From the NCBI RefSeq assembly GCF_009663775.1, contig NZ_RDBR01000005.1, forward strand, positions 1-56,997: a stretch of DNA of 56,997 nt. The letters run 5' to 3'. The stretch is from Lactobacillus sp. 0.1XD8-4. GTDB lineage: Bacteria > Bacillota > Bacilli > Lactobacillales > Lactobacillaceae. The notes below the pieces were generated by a model. It was not told where the DNA came from, did no database searches, and was given only the letters and a program-made list of their open reading frames with translations. This document shows, in pieces, positions 27,834 to 37,805 of this stretch (position 1 is the first letter of the stretch; each line of letters opens with the position of its first letter). Position numbers and translations under genes: made by a program.

Positions 27834-29180
27834 ATGAAGGTAATAATCGTTGGTTGTACCCACGCAGGAACTATTACAGCTACTCAAATTTTACAAAACC
27901 ATCCAGAAACGGAAGTAACAATTTATGAACGAAATGATAATGTTTCTTTCCTTTCGTGTGGGATTGCAGTTTATTTAAGCGGTGATGTTGGCGACCCCGA
28001 TGCAATGTTCTATTCAAGTCCTGACCAGCTTGCAGCAATGGGTGCGACTGTGAACATGCAACATAATGTTACAAATATTGACCCAAAGACAAAAACAGTT
28101 ACGGTAACCAATCTTGTGACAGGTGAAGAAAAAACTGATCATTATGATAAGCTTGTTGATACGACAGGGTCTTGGCCGGTTATTCCGCCAATTGAAGGGG
28201 TGGATGGCCCCCATGTTTACTTGTGTAAAAACTATCATCATGCAAAGGAACTTTTTAATGTTGCTAAAGATGCCCAACGGATTGTTGTAATTGGCGGAGG
28301 TTATATTGGGGTTGAACTAGTTGAAGCATACACTCGTCAAAATAAGGATGTTACCTTAATTGATGGTTCGCCACGGATGCTTCATAAGTATTTTGATCAT
28401 GAATATACTGACCGGATTCAACAAGAATTTACTAACCATGGAGCGCACTTTGCCTTTGACCAGCGGGTGACGGGCTTTGAAAATCATGAGGACAGTGTGA
28501 CCGTCAATACAAATAAGGGAAGTTATGAAGCAGATATAGCGGTCCTTTGTGTCGGTTTCCGTCCTAACACTGATTTGTTAAAAGGAAAAGTTAAAATGCA
28601 TGATAACGGCGCAATTGTGACTAACGAATACATGCAATCATCTGATCCAGATATCTATGCTGCTGGGGATTCAACCGCGGTTCACTATAATCCAACTGGT
28701 ACGGATGCTTATATCCCGCTTGCCACCAATGCTATTCGGCAAGGAACGATTGTTGGGACTAATATCTTTGGCAACACCATGCGTGATATGGGAACGCAGT
28801 CTAGTTCGGGCTTGAATTTATATGGAATCACGATGGTTTCATCAGGTTTAACTCTTGAAAATGCTAAAGAGGCTGGTTTTGATGCTGCTGCCGTGACAAT
28901 TGAGGATAATTATCGTCCTGAATTTATGCCAACGACTACCCCCGTGCTGATGACATTAGTATGGGATAAAAAGACGCGCCAAATCCTCGGTGGTCAGTTT
29001 ATGAGCAAACACGATGTTTCTCAGTCCGCTAACATTATTTCATTATGTATTCAAGATAAGCATACGATTGATTACCTAGCATTTGTTGATATGCTTTTCC
29101 AACCGCACTTTGACCGGCCGTTTAATTACGTTAATATTCTTGGTCAAGCAGCAGTGAAAAAACAAGCAGAAATAAAATAG
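27834..29180 (+). CDS. nox: NADH oxidase (FAD, Cys-sulfenic type)
   Basis: 448-residue flavoprotein of the NADH oxidase/CoA-disulfide reductase family. The FAD site is IIVGCTHAGT at the N-terminus, redox-active C42 is in SFLSCGI, the NADH site is VVIGGGYIGVELVEAY, the FAD-pyrophosphate site is DIYAAGDSTAV, and there is a C-terminal dimer domain. It regenerates NAD+ by reducing oxygen, probably to water. ATG 27834 is preferred (GAGGTG upstream); an earlier in-frame start at 27822 would add MCFI before the FAD motif without a ribosome site. Confidence 0.92.
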   Translation: MKVIIVGCTHAGTITATQILQNHPETEVTIYERNDNVSFLSCGIAVYLSGDVGDPDAMFYSSPDQLAAMGATVNMQHNVTNIDPKTKTVTVTNLVTGEEKTDHYDKLVDTTGSWPVIPPIEGVDGPHVYLCKNYHHAKELFNVAKDAQRIVVIGGGYIGVELVEAYTRQNKDVTLIDGSPRMLHKYFDHEYTDRIQQEFTNHGAHFAFDQRVTGFENHEDSVTVNTNKGSYEADIAVLCVGFRPNTDLLKGKVKMHDNGAIVTNEYMQSSDPDIYAAGDSTAVHYNPTGTDAYIPLATNAIRQGTIVGTNIFGNTMRDMGTQSSSGLNLYGITMVSSGLTLENAKEAGFDAAAVTIEDNYRPEFMPTTTPVLMTLVWDKKTRQILGGQFMSKHDVSQSANIISLCIQDKHTIDYLAFVDMLFQPHFDRPFNYVNILGQAAVKKQAEIK

Positions 29181-29187
29181 GCTAATC

Positions 29188-29237
29188 TAAAAACGACTTG
29201 GGAGTAGAAAATAACCTACTCGACAAGCCGTTTTTTA
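29188..29237. terminator. Bidirectional terminator between nox and guaC
   Basis: AAAACG.CTTG.GAGTAG pairs with CTACTC.CAAG.CGTTTTTT, with T-runs in both directions. Confidence 0.9.
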
Positions 29238-29245
29238 GTTAATCT

Positions 29246-30220
29246 TTAGAAATCGCCATTCATAATTGAGTCTTTGACAATCATGTAATCAACTTTGCGG
29301 ATTGCTTCTAAGTCGCGTCCGCCTGCATAAGAAATCGATGATTGCAGATCTTCTTGCATTTCGATAAGAGTATCCTTGATTGAGCCACGGAATGGGACTA
29401 ACATTTGCTTTCCTTCCACGTTGCGGTAAGCCCCTTTTTGGACTTCTGATGCGGAACCCCAGTATTGCTTATAACGCTTGCCGTCAATCGTGATAATATG
29501 ACCTGGAGATTCAAGGTGACCAGCGAGCATAGAACCGATCATTACCATTGATGCACCGAAACGGACAGATTTAGCGATATCGCCATTATGCCGAATACCA
29601 CCGTCCGCAATAATCGGTTTCCGCGCAGCCTTTGCACACCACCTAATTGCTGAAAGCTGCCAACCGCCAGTCCCAAAACCGGTTTTTAACTTCGTGATGC
29701 AGGCCTTACCGGGACCGACACCGACCTTAGTAGCATCCGCGCCAGCATTTTCCAAATCACGAACAGCTTCCGGGGTTGCAACATTACCTGCCGTGACAAA
29801 AGTATCGGGGAGCTTATCTTTAATATATTCAATCATTTTGATGACAAAATCCGAATGACCATGAGCAACATCGATGGTAATGTATTCTGGTGTTAATTGT
29901 TCGGATTTTAATTGATCGATAAATTCATATTCACTATCCTTGATACCGACTGAAATAGATGCAAATAAGCCTTTATTATGCATCATTTTAATAAAATCGA
30001 GCCGTTTTGCAGGTTCAAAGCGGTGCATGACATAATAATATCCGTTTTGTGCTAGCCAAATAGCAAGTTCTTCATCAATAACACTTTCCATGTTAGCTGG
30101 TACAACGGGAATCTTGAATGTGTGGGGACCAAATTTGATGCTAGTATCAGCCTCTTTGCGGCTCTTGATTACACATTTATTTGGAACTAATTGAATATCA
30201 TCATAATCGAACGTTCTCAT
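29246..30220 (-). CDS. guaC: GMP reductase
   Basis: Converts GMP to IMP with NADPH in purine salvage; 324 residues, the length of Gram-positive GuaC. It has the IMPDH/GMPR barrel with [10 protein letters not shown], phosphate loop [18 protein letters not shown] (catalytic Cys in it), [15 protein letters not shown] and MIGSMLAGH. The start is ATG 30220 with AAAGGAG upstream; an in-frame start at 30241 adds seven residues without support. It is divergent from purA, so IMP made here can feed AMP synthesis by PurA. Confidence 0.94.
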   Translation of the reverse strand: MRTFDYDDIQLVPNKCVIKSRKEADTSIKFGPHTFKIPVVPANMESVIDEELAIWLAQNGYYYVMHRFEPAKRLDFIKMMHNKGLFASISVGIKDSEYEFIDQLKSEQLTPEYITIDVAHGHSDFVIKMIEYIKDKLPDTFVTAGNVATPEAVRDLENAGADATKVGVGPGKACITKLKTGFGTGGWQLSAIRWCAKAARKPIIADGGIRHNGDIAKSVRFGASMVMIGSMLAGHLESPGHIITIDGKRYKQYWGSASEVQKGAYRNVEGKQMLVPFRGSIKDTLIEMQEDLQSSISYAGGRDLEAIRKVDYMIVKDSIMNGDF

Positions 30221-30337
30221 TTGGGGAGCTCCTTTTTTCAAAAATTACCGTAAATTATTATGCGCTAAAATAGACGTTGCGTCAATGAAAATAGCGTACG
30301 TTTGAGGAATGTTAATAAAAAATAGTTCGAGAAACTG

Positions 30338-30366
30338 TTGACGGGGAATAAGGAATTCGGTAAAAT
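30338..30366 (+). promoter_or_regulatory. purA promoter
   Basis: TTGACG (30338-30343), 17-bp spacer, TAAAAT (30361-30366), about 50 bases before the purA start. No recognisable PurR box pair seen. Confidence 0.7.
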
Positions 30367-30416
30367 AGCGAAGTAAAAACGTTAATTTTAGAAAATAAAC
30401 GATGAGGTGAAAATGA

Positions 30417-31715
<1,299 letters not shown>

Positions 31716-31721
31716 CTGCTT

Positions 31722-31753
31722 AAAGGTTGGCGAAAAATTCACCAGCCTTTTTT
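31722..31753 (+). terminator. purA terminator
   Basis: AAAGG.TGG.GAA pairs with TTC.CCA.CCTTT, followed by a six-T run. Confidence 0.88.
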
Positions 31754-31862
31754 AGTATCAAACACAAAGTCTAGATACAAACGATAAATTAGTCTGCGCT
31801 GTGCTAATCATCATTCGAATACTGATGTGTTATAATCAGGAAAAAAGATCGGGGGCAAAAAG

Positions 31863-32642
31863 ATGAACCAACCAACGCTAACAGTAGAACGGCACTATCT
31901 TGAATGGCCGCTCAATCAGCCGCTTAACCAAGCAGAACTGATGCAGGAGCTGGGGGTCCACGCAGCAGATAGTAATGGTCAGGATCTGACGAGTAAAGTG
32001 GTTATTAATACCACCCAGGTTAATGTTGATCAGACTGGTGAATATCCGGTAATGCTAACGGTGATGGACAGTAACGGTCAGAGTACTCAGGTTAGCATTA
32101 CGCTGAATGTACGTCAGCTTCGTCCCCGTACCGGTAATGCTTCCACCGCTTCTCCCAAACCTAAGCGGGGCTGGCTATGGATTATTATCATCTTAGTAGT
32201 CATTATCTGTGCTTGGTGGGCAATTAGTGCACATAATCGCCAAGCGGCAAACCAAGCTGCGACTGATAGCCAGCAGAGTAGTCAGATTAGTAATAACTCA
32301 AGTAGTATTGACAAACTAAACAAAGATAACCAGCGCCTTGCTAATCAGGTCGCCCAACTAAAAGGAGCAACCCAGCAGTATCAAAAAGATCACGACCAGC
32401 AAGCCCTTCAAAATCGTCTTGATAAGATTGAAAATCAGAATCAACAATTGCAAAATCAAGTCCAAGACAATAGTGTTAAGGAAGACTTGAATCAAGTCAA
32501 TAATACGGTTAATGAAGTTCGTCAAAATCCAGATAATGGGACCCAAATTGTTAATAAGCTAAAGAACCAAGGCAACTTCAATGCAATTTGGAATAATGTT
32601 AGTCAACAAGTGCAAAAATGGTTAAACGAGTTTGGTAATTAG
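31863..32642 (+). CDS. Single-span membrane protein with Ig-like head and coiled-coil tail
   Basis: 259 residues, not recognised as a named family. Residues 1-88 look like a bacterial Ig-like beta domain (LTVERHYLEWPLNQPLNQAEL, then VNVDQTGEYPVMLTVMDSNG and STQVSITLNV). KPKRG precedes a single helix at about residues 101-121 (WLWIIIILVVIICAWWAIS). The remainder is Q/N-rich with a long predicted coiled coil (about 145-215). Positive charges before the helix suggest the N-terminus stays inside, which would put an Ig-like domain in the cytoplasm; the opposite topology is possible. The start has a GGGGG ribosome site and TGTTATAAT lies upstream. Function unknown. Confidence 0.7.
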   Translation: MNQPTLTVERHYLEWPLNQPLNQAELMQELGVHAADSNGQDLTSKVVINTTQVNVDQTGEYPVMLTVMDSNGQSTQVSITLNVRQLRPRTGNASTASPKPKRGWLWIIIILVVIICAWWAISAHNRQAANQAATDSQQSSQISNNSSSIDKLNKDNQRLANQVAQLKGATQQYQKDHDQQALQNRLDKIENQNQQLQNQVQDNSVKEDLNQVNNTVNEVRQNPDNGTQIVNKLKNQGNFNAIWNNVSQQVQKWLNEFGN

Positions 32643-32647
32643 GACAA

Positions 32648-33342
<695 letters not shown>

Positions 33343-33371
33343 ACTTGTGCTACCCGCAGTTAAATAATAGC

Positions 33372-33410
33372 AAGGCTCCAAAGCTCGGCAATCCGAACTT
33401 TGGGGCTTTT
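33372..33410. repeat. Dispersed GGCTCCA hairpin, copy 3 (terminator)
   Basis: AAGGCTCCAAAGCTCGG, a short loop, then CCGAACTTTGGGGCTTTT. Same sequence family and orientation as copy 2, with a shorter loop. It sits between pyrR and a convergent small gene whose stop codon it touches. Confidence 0.75.
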
Positions 33411-33796
33411 TACTTTATGTTTTTCCACCAATCAACGGTCGTGTGTTCACTAAATACGCGTGTCCCGAATTTCTGACGGAACCACCGTACCTGTTTAGGG
33501 GTATAGCCACGAAGGACCAACGGTAAAGTCGGCCAATGCTTGTAAATTGAAAATAGCATAAGAATATATTGCTGCTTCGTAATATCAGGGGTGGGAATCT
33601 CACTAACCATCATTGTGGAAATGCTTGAGCCGATGGCGGGGAAGGTATCAAGGCTCATCTTATAGGCTGAATGATCACCAAAATTCGTGGTAAACACAAA
33701 TAAGGCTTGTTTGACGTGCGGCTGGTAGTGTTGCTCAATTGTGCGATTAATTTTGCGTGCTATTTGCTTAGTTGGATTTAAAATTACGTTACGCAT
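33410..33796 (-). CDS. Small protein of unknown function, possibly DNA-damage regulated
   Basis: 128 residues starting MRNVILNPTKQI; not recognised. It is basic, probably cytoplasmic, without membrane helix or signal peptide, and shows SLDTFPAIGSSISTMMVSEIPTP and a basic aromatic end (RGYTPKQVRWFRQKFGTRVF). The start is ATG 33796 with GGGAGAG upstream; an in-frame start at 33811 is poorer. The promoter region holds two LexA-like boxes, which suggests SOS control. It shares the pyrR-side hairpin as terminator. Confidence 0.65.
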   Translation of the reverse strand: MRNVILNPTKQIARKINRTIEQHYQPHVKQALFVFTTNFGDHSAYKMSLDTFPAIGSSISTMMVSEIPTPDITKQQYILMLFSIYKHWPTLPLVLRGYTPKQVRWFRQKFGTRVFSEHTTVDWWKNIK

Positions 33797-33816
33797 AAAA
33801 CTCTCCCTCATTTAAA

Positions 33817-33860
33817 CGAACGTTTGTTTATATAATTGTAGCATGGGGTACGTGTGTTCG
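33817..33860 (-). promoter_or_regulatory. Two LexA-like boxes upstream of the 33410-33796 gene
   Basis: CGAACGTTTGTTTA (33817-33830) and GGTACGTGTGTTCG (33847-33860) each match 8 of 10 fixed bases of CGAAC-N4-GTTCG, each with one good half. Their centres are 30 bp apart, about three helical turns. A TACAAT or TATAAA -10 on the minus strand lies between them. Confidence 0.45.
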
Positions 33861-33961
33861 TAAACGGGGTTTAAAATGTCTAATCGAATGAATGTATTTA
33901 CTTATTTTTTATAAATGGTTATTATAAAACTTATGCATAATTTTAGAGGAGAGGAAATATA

Positions 33962-34693
33962 ATGGAAAAACCAATTATTGGGATCTCTGGATCACGAATT
34001 ATTGATCAAAACGGTCCTTTTCCAGGATACTATCGAAGCTATGTTAATGAAGATTATGTTGATTCTGTAATCCAAAACGGTGGTATTCCATATATCATTC
34101 CATTTAATGAGCAGCCTGATGTGACAGTTGCTCAAGTTGCGAATGTTGATGGATTAATCTTATCAGGCGGACATGATATCGATCCGCGGTTATACGGTGA
34201 AGAATCATTGCCTAAGATTGGCGATATTTGGCCGGATCGCGATTATTTTGATATGTTGTTGCTAAGAGAAGCGGAAAAACAACATAAACCAGTACTAGGA
34301 ATTTGTCGTGGGGCTCAGTTAATCAATGTTGCGCATGGTGGTTCGCTTTATCAAGATATTAGTTATCGCGATGGCCTGACTTTAAAACACAACCAAGGAC
34401 GGACGCCAGACATCGAGAGTCAATCAGTAACCCTTGAGACGACTAGTTATTTGGCAAAACTATTCGGCCGTGAAACCCTGAGCGTCAATACTTTTCACCA
34501 CCAGTTAATAAATAAGGTGGGGGCTGGTTTGTATGCAGTTGGTCATGCTGGTGATGGTGTCGTTGAAGCGCTAGAAAATGATGACGCGTCCGTAATTGGC
34601 GTACAGTGGCATCCAGAAATGCTCCATCGTAGTGATCGCGAGATGAATAAAGTCTTTAGCGATTTAATTAATAAGTCAATGAAAGAAGGCTAG
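33962..34693 (+). CDS. Gamma-glutamyl-gamma-aminobutyrate hydrolase family protein (peptidase C26)
   Basis: 243 residues. The amidotransferase-like fold has nucleophile Cys in LGICRGAQLINVAHGG, the early LSGGHDIDPRLYGEE loop, and catalytic His/Glu in VQWHPEM. It is followed after five bases by an APC-family amino acid permease, so it probably hydrolyses an imported gamma-glutamyl compound, or a product related to polyamine or GABA breakdown. The start follows AGAGGAG. It is a distant paralogue of the gene at 23460-24179. Confidence 0.87.
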   Translation: MEKPIIGISGSRIIDQNGPFPGYYRSYVNEDYVDSVIQNGGIPYIIPFNEQPDVTVAQVANVDGLILSGGHDIDPRLYGEESLPKIGDIWPDRDYFDMLLLREAEKQHKPVLGICRGAQLINVAHGGSLYQDISYRDGLTLKHNQGRTPDIESQSVTLETTSYLAKLFGRETLSVNTFHHQLINKVGAGLYAVGHAGDGVVEALENDDASVIGVQWHPEMLHRSDREMNKVFSDLINKSMKEG

Positions 34694-34698
34694 TACCT

Positions 34699-36084
34699 AT
34701 GACAAAAACAAAGTTAGGCTTTTGGTCAATTGTACTATTAGCAATTAATTCAATTATTGGTTCAGGGATTTTCTTAACTCCCGGCTCAGTTGTATCAATG
34801 GTTGGTACAAAAGCACCATTAGCTTATTTTCTTGCGGCGATTTTCGCTTCGATTTTAGCAATTACTTTTGCTTCAGCTGCTAAGTATGTCAATAAGAGCG
34901 GGGCAGCATACTCCTATGCTAAAGCTGCTTATGGTGAAAATATGGGCTTTTATATGGGAGTTGTCCGGTTCTTTTCTGCTTCGGTTGCGTGGGGAGTGAT
35001 GGCAGTTGGGGTTATTCGAACTACATTCTCAATTTTTGGTTGGGATCAATCATTTGGTAATATTACCTTAGGATTTATAGTTTTGATGTTAATAATCATG
35101 GCGATTAACATGATGGGGCGACGAATGTTCACCATTATCAATGATTTATCAACGATTGGAAAACTTGGGGCCCTGGCCCTAATTATTATTGCTGGTGTTA
35201 TCGTTCTTTTAAAAACCGGCACTAACCATTTTAACGAGTTAAATCAGATGACGAATAGTGCGGGTAAATCATTGATCCCGCCCCTGACGACATCTGGGTT
35301 TGTAATGGCAGTAATCTCAGCATTCTATGCATTTACCGGCTTTGAAGCAGTTGCAACTGGTTCAGAAGACATGAAAAAACCAGAAAAAAACTTACCACGA
35401 GCCATTCCGTTGGCAATACTGGTAATTGCGGTTGTTTATATTTGTACGATTGCAGTCGCGATGATGATTAATCCAGCAGCCATGGTAACTACTAAACAAG
35501 TAGTAGCGCTTGTAGCGATCTTTCATAATCAAGTATTGCAAAATGTAATTCTTGTCGGGGCGATTATCTCAATGTTTGGAATTAATGTTGCATCATCCTT
35601 CCATACGCCACGGGTCCTTGAAGCAATGGCAAATGAAAATCAAGTACCCCAGTTTATTGCCCGGCGTACGAAACGTAATTTTCCTCTGGTATCATTTGTG
35701 ATTACCCTAGTTTTAGCAATTGGTATTCCAATGGCATTTCAGTATAACTTACCGACAATTATTGTCATCAGTGCTACGGTTCGCTTCTTTGAGTTCATTG
35801 TGATTCCGTTGGGCGTTATTCGTTTTTACCGTGGAACGAATAAAGAAGAGATTTTACCAGCCCATAAGGATCTTTTTACTGATGTTGTTTTACCAGCCTT
35901 GTCAGTTGTGATTACTGCTTTTCTTTTGCTTCGTTATGACTGGGTAAGTGAGTTTAGCATTAAGCAGGCGGGACATCTTGTGCCGAATTGGTTTGCAATA
36001 TTTGGGATGTTCTTTGGCTTTGTGATTTTACCATTAATTTTATTTTGGCTAACCCGTCGAGAACGAGCAGAAAATATTAAATAA
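34699..36084 (+). CDS. APC-family amino acid permease
   Basis: 461-residue membrane transporter with about 12 helices. The N-terminal helix motif INSIIGSGIFLTPG is the APC substrate-binding GSGI loop; FYAFTGFEAVATGSEDMKKPEKNLPRAI is the family's central signature. It is co-transcribed with the C26 hydrolase five bases upstream and has its own terminator. Substrate not resolved; a glutamate derivative, GABA or polyamine would fit the partner gene. Confidence 0.9.
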   Translation: MTKTKLGFWSIVLLAINSIIGSGIFLTPGSVVSMVGTKAPLAYFLAAIFASILAITFASAAKYVNKSGAAYSYAKAAYGENMGFYMGVVRFFSASVAWGVMAVGVIRTTFSIFGWDQSFGNITLGFIVLMLIIMAINMMGRRMFTIINDLSTIGKLGALALIIIAGVIVLLKTGTNHFNELNQMTNSAGKSLIPPLTTSGFVMAVISAFYAFTGFEAVATGSEDMKKPEKNLPRAIPLAILVIAVVYICTIAVAMMINPAAMVTTKQVVALVAIFHNQVLQNVILVGAIISMFGINVASSFHTPRVLEAMANENQVPQFIARRTKRNFPLVSFVITLVLAIGIPMAFQYNLPTIIVISATVRFFEFIVIPLGVIRFYRGTNKEEILPAHKDLFTDVVLPALSVVITAFLLLRYDWVSEFSIKQAGHLVPNWFAIFGMFFGFVILPLILFWLTRRERAENIK

Positions 36085-36251
36085 CTAAAAAACGCTCAAC
36101 AAACTGCACAAATTGTTGAGTGTTTTTTATCTTGATTAATGATGTTTTTAGGGAATATAGGTAGTTGATACCGCACATTTATCTCCTACCAAAAAGAAAC
36201 ATCAGATTAATTGAAGCAGACACCTAAAAGACAATCGTGGCACCACCCGTG
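36077..36251 (-). pseudogene. Decayed T-box leader with an MCGI start fragment
   Basis: On the minus strand, CACGGGTGGTGCCACG (36251-36236) resembles the T-box core RGGTGGNACCRCG, with one change (A to G). About 60 bases further on, GGTAGGAG precedes an ATG at 36178 opening a 33-codon frame that begins MCGI and ends inside the permease terminator region. MCGI is the start of class II amidotransferases such as asparagine synthetase, whose genes are often T-box controlled. No clear terminator or stem I remains. Read as the cut-off front of a lost amino-acid gene; tentative. Confidence 0.35.
36087..36129 (+). terminator. Terminator after the APC permease
   Basis: AAAAAACGCTCAACAA pairs with TTGTTGAGTGTTTTTT, a long near-perfect stem. 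It begins the 470-bp gene-free stretch 36085-36555, which otherwise holds the T-box remnant and the palindrome at 36444. Confidence 0.92.
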
Positions 36252-36420
36252 AAGAAAAGCAAAAACCTTGATTGGGAGTTTATTGTACATTTTAATCCTT
36301 ATTAAAATGAGAAAAAGATAAGGAATTGAAAATATGTAAGGTATAGGTCAATTTCTTCGTAGATTGTTTTTGATGTTAAAACTTCAATTCGTCTGCAATT
36401 TTAACAGTTGATTTATCAGT

Positions 36421-36458
36421 TGTTAATAGTTTCTGGACATTATACACGATTCGTGTAA
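36421..36458 (+). promoter_or_regulatory. Promoter with TetR-type palindrome
   Basis: TACACGA-T-TCGTGTA (36444-36458) is a perfect 15-bp palindrome. It overlaps a likely -10 (TATACA 36443-36448) spaced 16 bp from TTGTTA (36421-36426), about 100 bases before the tetR-type gene. This is the expected layout for autorepression. Confidence 0.55.
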
Positions 36459-36555
36459 AACTGTTACTAAGGATATACTTTGTTTAATAAGAGTGTTATT
36501 TAATTAACTGATTGTAGTGACTTAAAATTAATTAGATTTAGTTAGGGGATAAAAG

Positions 36556-37197
36556 ATGGATATTCGTAAAATCAATACATTAAATCGAATAAAAGAAGGA
36601 TTTATTACCGTTCTAGATACTAAAAAATTATCAGAATGTACAACAAATGATATTGTAAATAGTGCGGAAGTCAGTAAGAAGACATTCTATAATTATTATC
36701 AAAATAAGCATGATCTTCTCCGAGAAATTGAAAATGATCTTTTAAGCGGGCTGCGCCAAGCCTTACAAGCAGATCGTGAGGAATTAAAAAATGTTGGTCA
36801 TTTACCTGATGCGAATGAGATTATCGATTTGGCTAGCGTTGCCTTTAATCAAACATTAGCATTTTGTAATGAAAATAAGCATTTTTTATCAAACCTGCTT
36901 TCGTCAAACAGGGATATGCAGTTTTATCAAATAATTGTTAAGGTCGCAAATGATGAATTTGACGCCCGATTGCCATATTTATTTGGCGACATTGACATTA
37001 AGAAAGCAAATGCTAAGTCGCCGATTCCATTTTCGTTTATTAAAACGCTTTATATTAATACGATTGTTAATTTATTGATGCTATGGGGTGAGGCTCCTGA
37101 TTCACTGAGTATCAATGAGATTAAGTCAATTGCCGGCTTGGTTCAAGCTAAATCGCCAATTGAGTTAATTCAAATTTATAAGACATATTTAGACTAG
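36556..37197 (+). CDS. TetR-family transcriptional regulator
   Basis: 213 residues with an N-terminal TetR helix-turn-helix (TTNDIVNSAEVSKKTFYNYYQNKHDLLREI, residues about 28-58). The C-terminal ligand domain is of the TetR_C type seen in Gram-positive regulators with an F-x-K-T-L-Y-I-N-T ending helix. Start at ATG 36556 after AGGGGAT. No target transporter lies next to it; the palindrome at 36444-36458 suggests self-control. Inducer unknown. Confidence 0.88.
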   Translation: MDIRKINTLNRIKEGFITVLDTKKLSECTTNDIVNSAEVSKKTFYNYYQNKHDLLREIENDLLSGLRQALQADREELKNVGHLPDANEIIDLASVAFNQTLAFCNENKHFLSNLLSSNRDMQFYQIIVKVANDEFDARLPYLFGDIDIKKANAKSPIPFSFIKTLYINTIVNLLMLWGEAPDSLSINEIKSIAGLVQAKSPIELIQIYKTYLD

Positions 37198-37216
37198 CAA
37201 TAGCGTTCTAAAATAC

Positions 37217-37261
37217 AAAATCGTCCAGCAAACATTTACTAATGTTCACTGGACGATTTTA
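37217..37261. terminator. Bidirectional terminator after tetR-type gene
   Basis: AAAATCGTCCAG, ACATT / AATGT, CTGGACGATTTTATTTT. It also serves the convergent gene at 37264. Confidence 0.9.
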
Positions 37262-37263
37262 TT

Positions 37264-37668
37264 TTATTCTTTCCAATACCGTGCCCTGGTCAGCAATTCA
37301 CGGGAACGCTGGTCAGCGGGGCGGTAACCCTTGTTAAATAAGTGGCGGAAGTACATCATATTGTAGAAAAAGCCGAAAAAGATTGACGGCCATGGAAATT
37401 GTAAGAGATTATTAAGCCCAAAAAACATCACAACTAGGGCATAATCAATGTCGAGGACAATCATTAATATAAAGTTGTAATAATCAGCACGAAATAGGGC
37501 TGGTAGCGGGCCAAACCAAAGAGTTGTCCATGAAAAACCGACTTTGGCTATTCGGATATCCCCCTGGTCATTAACGATTTTTGCGTAGTTTGGTGGGAGG
37601 GGGAGATTGTTTAAATTAAACGGATTTTGGTTATCATTATTATTGTTATTACCAAATGGGTTTTGCAT
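37264..37668 (-). CDS. DUF2628-like small membrane protein
   Basis: 134 residues. The N-terminus is asparagine-rich (NPFGNNNNNDNQNPFNLNN). KVGFSWTTLWFGPLPALFRADYYN matches the hallmark of DUF2628 membrane proteins, with about two or three helices between residues 45 and 108 and a basic C-terminal tail. Start at ATG 37668. Convergent with the TetR gene and divergent from the glycosyltransferases. Function unknown in the family. Confidence 0.75.
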   Translation of the reverse strand: MQNPFGNNNNNDNQNPFNLNNLPLPPNYAKIVNDQGDIRIAKVGFSWTTLWFGPLPALFRADYYNFILMIVLDIDYALVVMFFGLNNLLQFPWPSIFFGFFYNMMYFRHLFNKGYRPADQRSRELLTRARYWKE

Positions 37669-37805
37669 ATCTCGTCCACTTCTTTCTATTAAATATTAAT
37701 ATTAACACATTGCAGGAGTGATAGGAAACACTGGTCAAGCTTTCAAGGAATATTAACAAATATATGTTAAACTCAAATTGATAACCACGAAAGGGGACCT
37801 TGGGG

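Noticed and set aside
30242-30416. PurR box or LexA box in the guaC-purA gap (GCGTACGTTTG)
   Set aside because: Too few matches to either consensus; only an ordinary promoter is supported.
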